Of a DNA stretch of 41,662 nucleotides, positions 41,279-41,662 are shown piece after piece. Under the pieces are notes generated by a model. The model had not been told where the DNA came from. It did no database searches and saw only the letters and a program-made list of their open reading frames with translations. Numbering within the stretch: the first letter of the stretch is position 1; each line of letters begins with the position of its first letter. The position numbers were made by a program, and so were the translations under genes. The stretch is from Bacteroidota bacterium. GTDB lineage: Bacteria > Bacteroidota > Bacteroidia > Flavobacteriales > Flavobacteriaceae. Location: the NCBI GenBank assembly GCA_029561105.1, contig JAKQJQ010000117.1, forward strand, positions 1 to 41,662, read 5' to 3'.

Positions 41279-41662
41279 TTAGCAGGGTTGCATTTTGCTG
41301 GGATCCATATAAAGCATGTTCCAGCGGTGTCCGTCGGGGTCGGCAAAAGCGAATCCGTACATCCAACCCTGGATGCTTTGCGGTTTCGCGAATACATTTG
41401 CACCGGCTTTTTCTGCCTTGGCGGCCATCGCATCTACCGCTTCAGGACTTTCGGCATCAAAGGAAATCATGATTTCACAGGTTTTCGACGTATCGGTCAA
41501 CGGAAGCTGCATAAAGCCCTCAAGCGTGTTTTCGTCAAAAAGCATTATAACAATGTCCTTTTCTCCAATAGTCATGCACTCGCAAATCGCGCTGTTATGA
41601 CTTTCCCTAAATGTAAAACCGAGCTCAGAAAAAAATGCCTTCGACTTCTTTAAATCCTTAAC
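41279..41662 (-). CDS. VOC (glyoxalase/bleomycin-resistance) family protein, cut by the window edge
   Basis: At least 127 residues are visible. The start codon lies beyond 41662, because the frame remains open to the edge and reads a normal VOC opening (VKDLKKSKAFFSELGFTF), whereas the first internal ATG at 41575 would drop a quarter of the domain. Later pieces are DAMAAKAEKAGANVFAKP and GFAFADPDGHRWNMLYMDP, the paired beta-alpha-beta-beta-beta modules that bind a metal. It is the first visible gene of the five-gene minus-strand operon. Function may be detoxification. Confidence 0.9.
   Translation of the reverse strand, partial: VKDLKKSKAFFSELGFTFRESHNSAICECMTIGEKDIVIMLFDENTLEGFMQLPLTDTSKTCEIMISFDAESPEAVDAMAAKAEKAGANVFAKPQSIQGWMYGFAFADPDGHRWNMLYMDPSKMQPC

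Overview
The window is chromosomal DNA of a member of the Bacteroidota, most likely family Flavobacteriaceae (Flavobacterium or a close relative). The evidence is: many start regions carry the Bacteroidota promoter box TAnnTTTG with little or no Shine-Dalgarno sequence; there is a type IX secretion sorting domain, an OMP_b-brl_3 TonB-dependent receptor, a YtxJ-type bacillithiol protein, several Bacteroidota-style PAS kinases, and flavobacterial interspersed repeats. Base composition looks moderate. No phage, plasmid, insertion sequence or CRISPR array was seen. This is mostly core or shell genome with patches of repeats.

Layout. 1-1900: a 47-residue protein, a class 3 lipase whose signal peptide is cut by an in-frame stop, a cluster of about 90-bp structured tandem repeats, and tRNA-Arg(ACG) on the minus strand with a copy of its 3' end. 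2200-9750: a hybrid histidine kinase, an MFS exporter, a pentapeptide-repeat protein and a four-gene minus-strand operon (AraC-type regulator, Rcp/CheY-type receiver, CHASE3-like/PAS kinase, GNAT acetyltransferase). 9890-16200: miaE, a TonB-dependent receptor, glyA and the divergent fumarylacetoacetase gene. 16166-22600: ytxJ, clpB, a TonB_C-like secreted protein, a 55-residue membrane protein and a secreted M1 metallopeptidase.

22800-30030 is the most cohesive neighbourhood. It holds a disordered acidic protein, ku, an SGNH hydrolase, ligD (three-domain NHEJ ligase), and the radical SAM plus DUF4130 pair that family models call a putative DNA repair/modification system. Ku binds DNA ends, LigD processes and seals them, and the radical SAM pair probably acts on damaged or modified bases. 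The gap inside the pair contains a repeat element and a heptamer tandem array that ends 10 bp before the DUF4130 start codon.

30050-41662: a secreted Pro/Asn/Thr-rich protein, a PNPOx-fold stress protein, an SBBP/type IX cargo protein, and a four-gene signalling operon (lipoprotein, polytopic membrane protein, NarX-like kinase, NarL-like regulator) behind a CCCTA/TAGGG palindrome cluster. These are followed by a five-PAS cytosolic kinase, a CxxC membrane protein, and a tight five-gene minus-strand operon (VOC, DUF1801, AHSA1, DoxX, SRPBCC) that runs off the right edge. Signal transduction is prominent: four histidine kinases, two stand-alone receivers and one fused receiver in about 42 kb.
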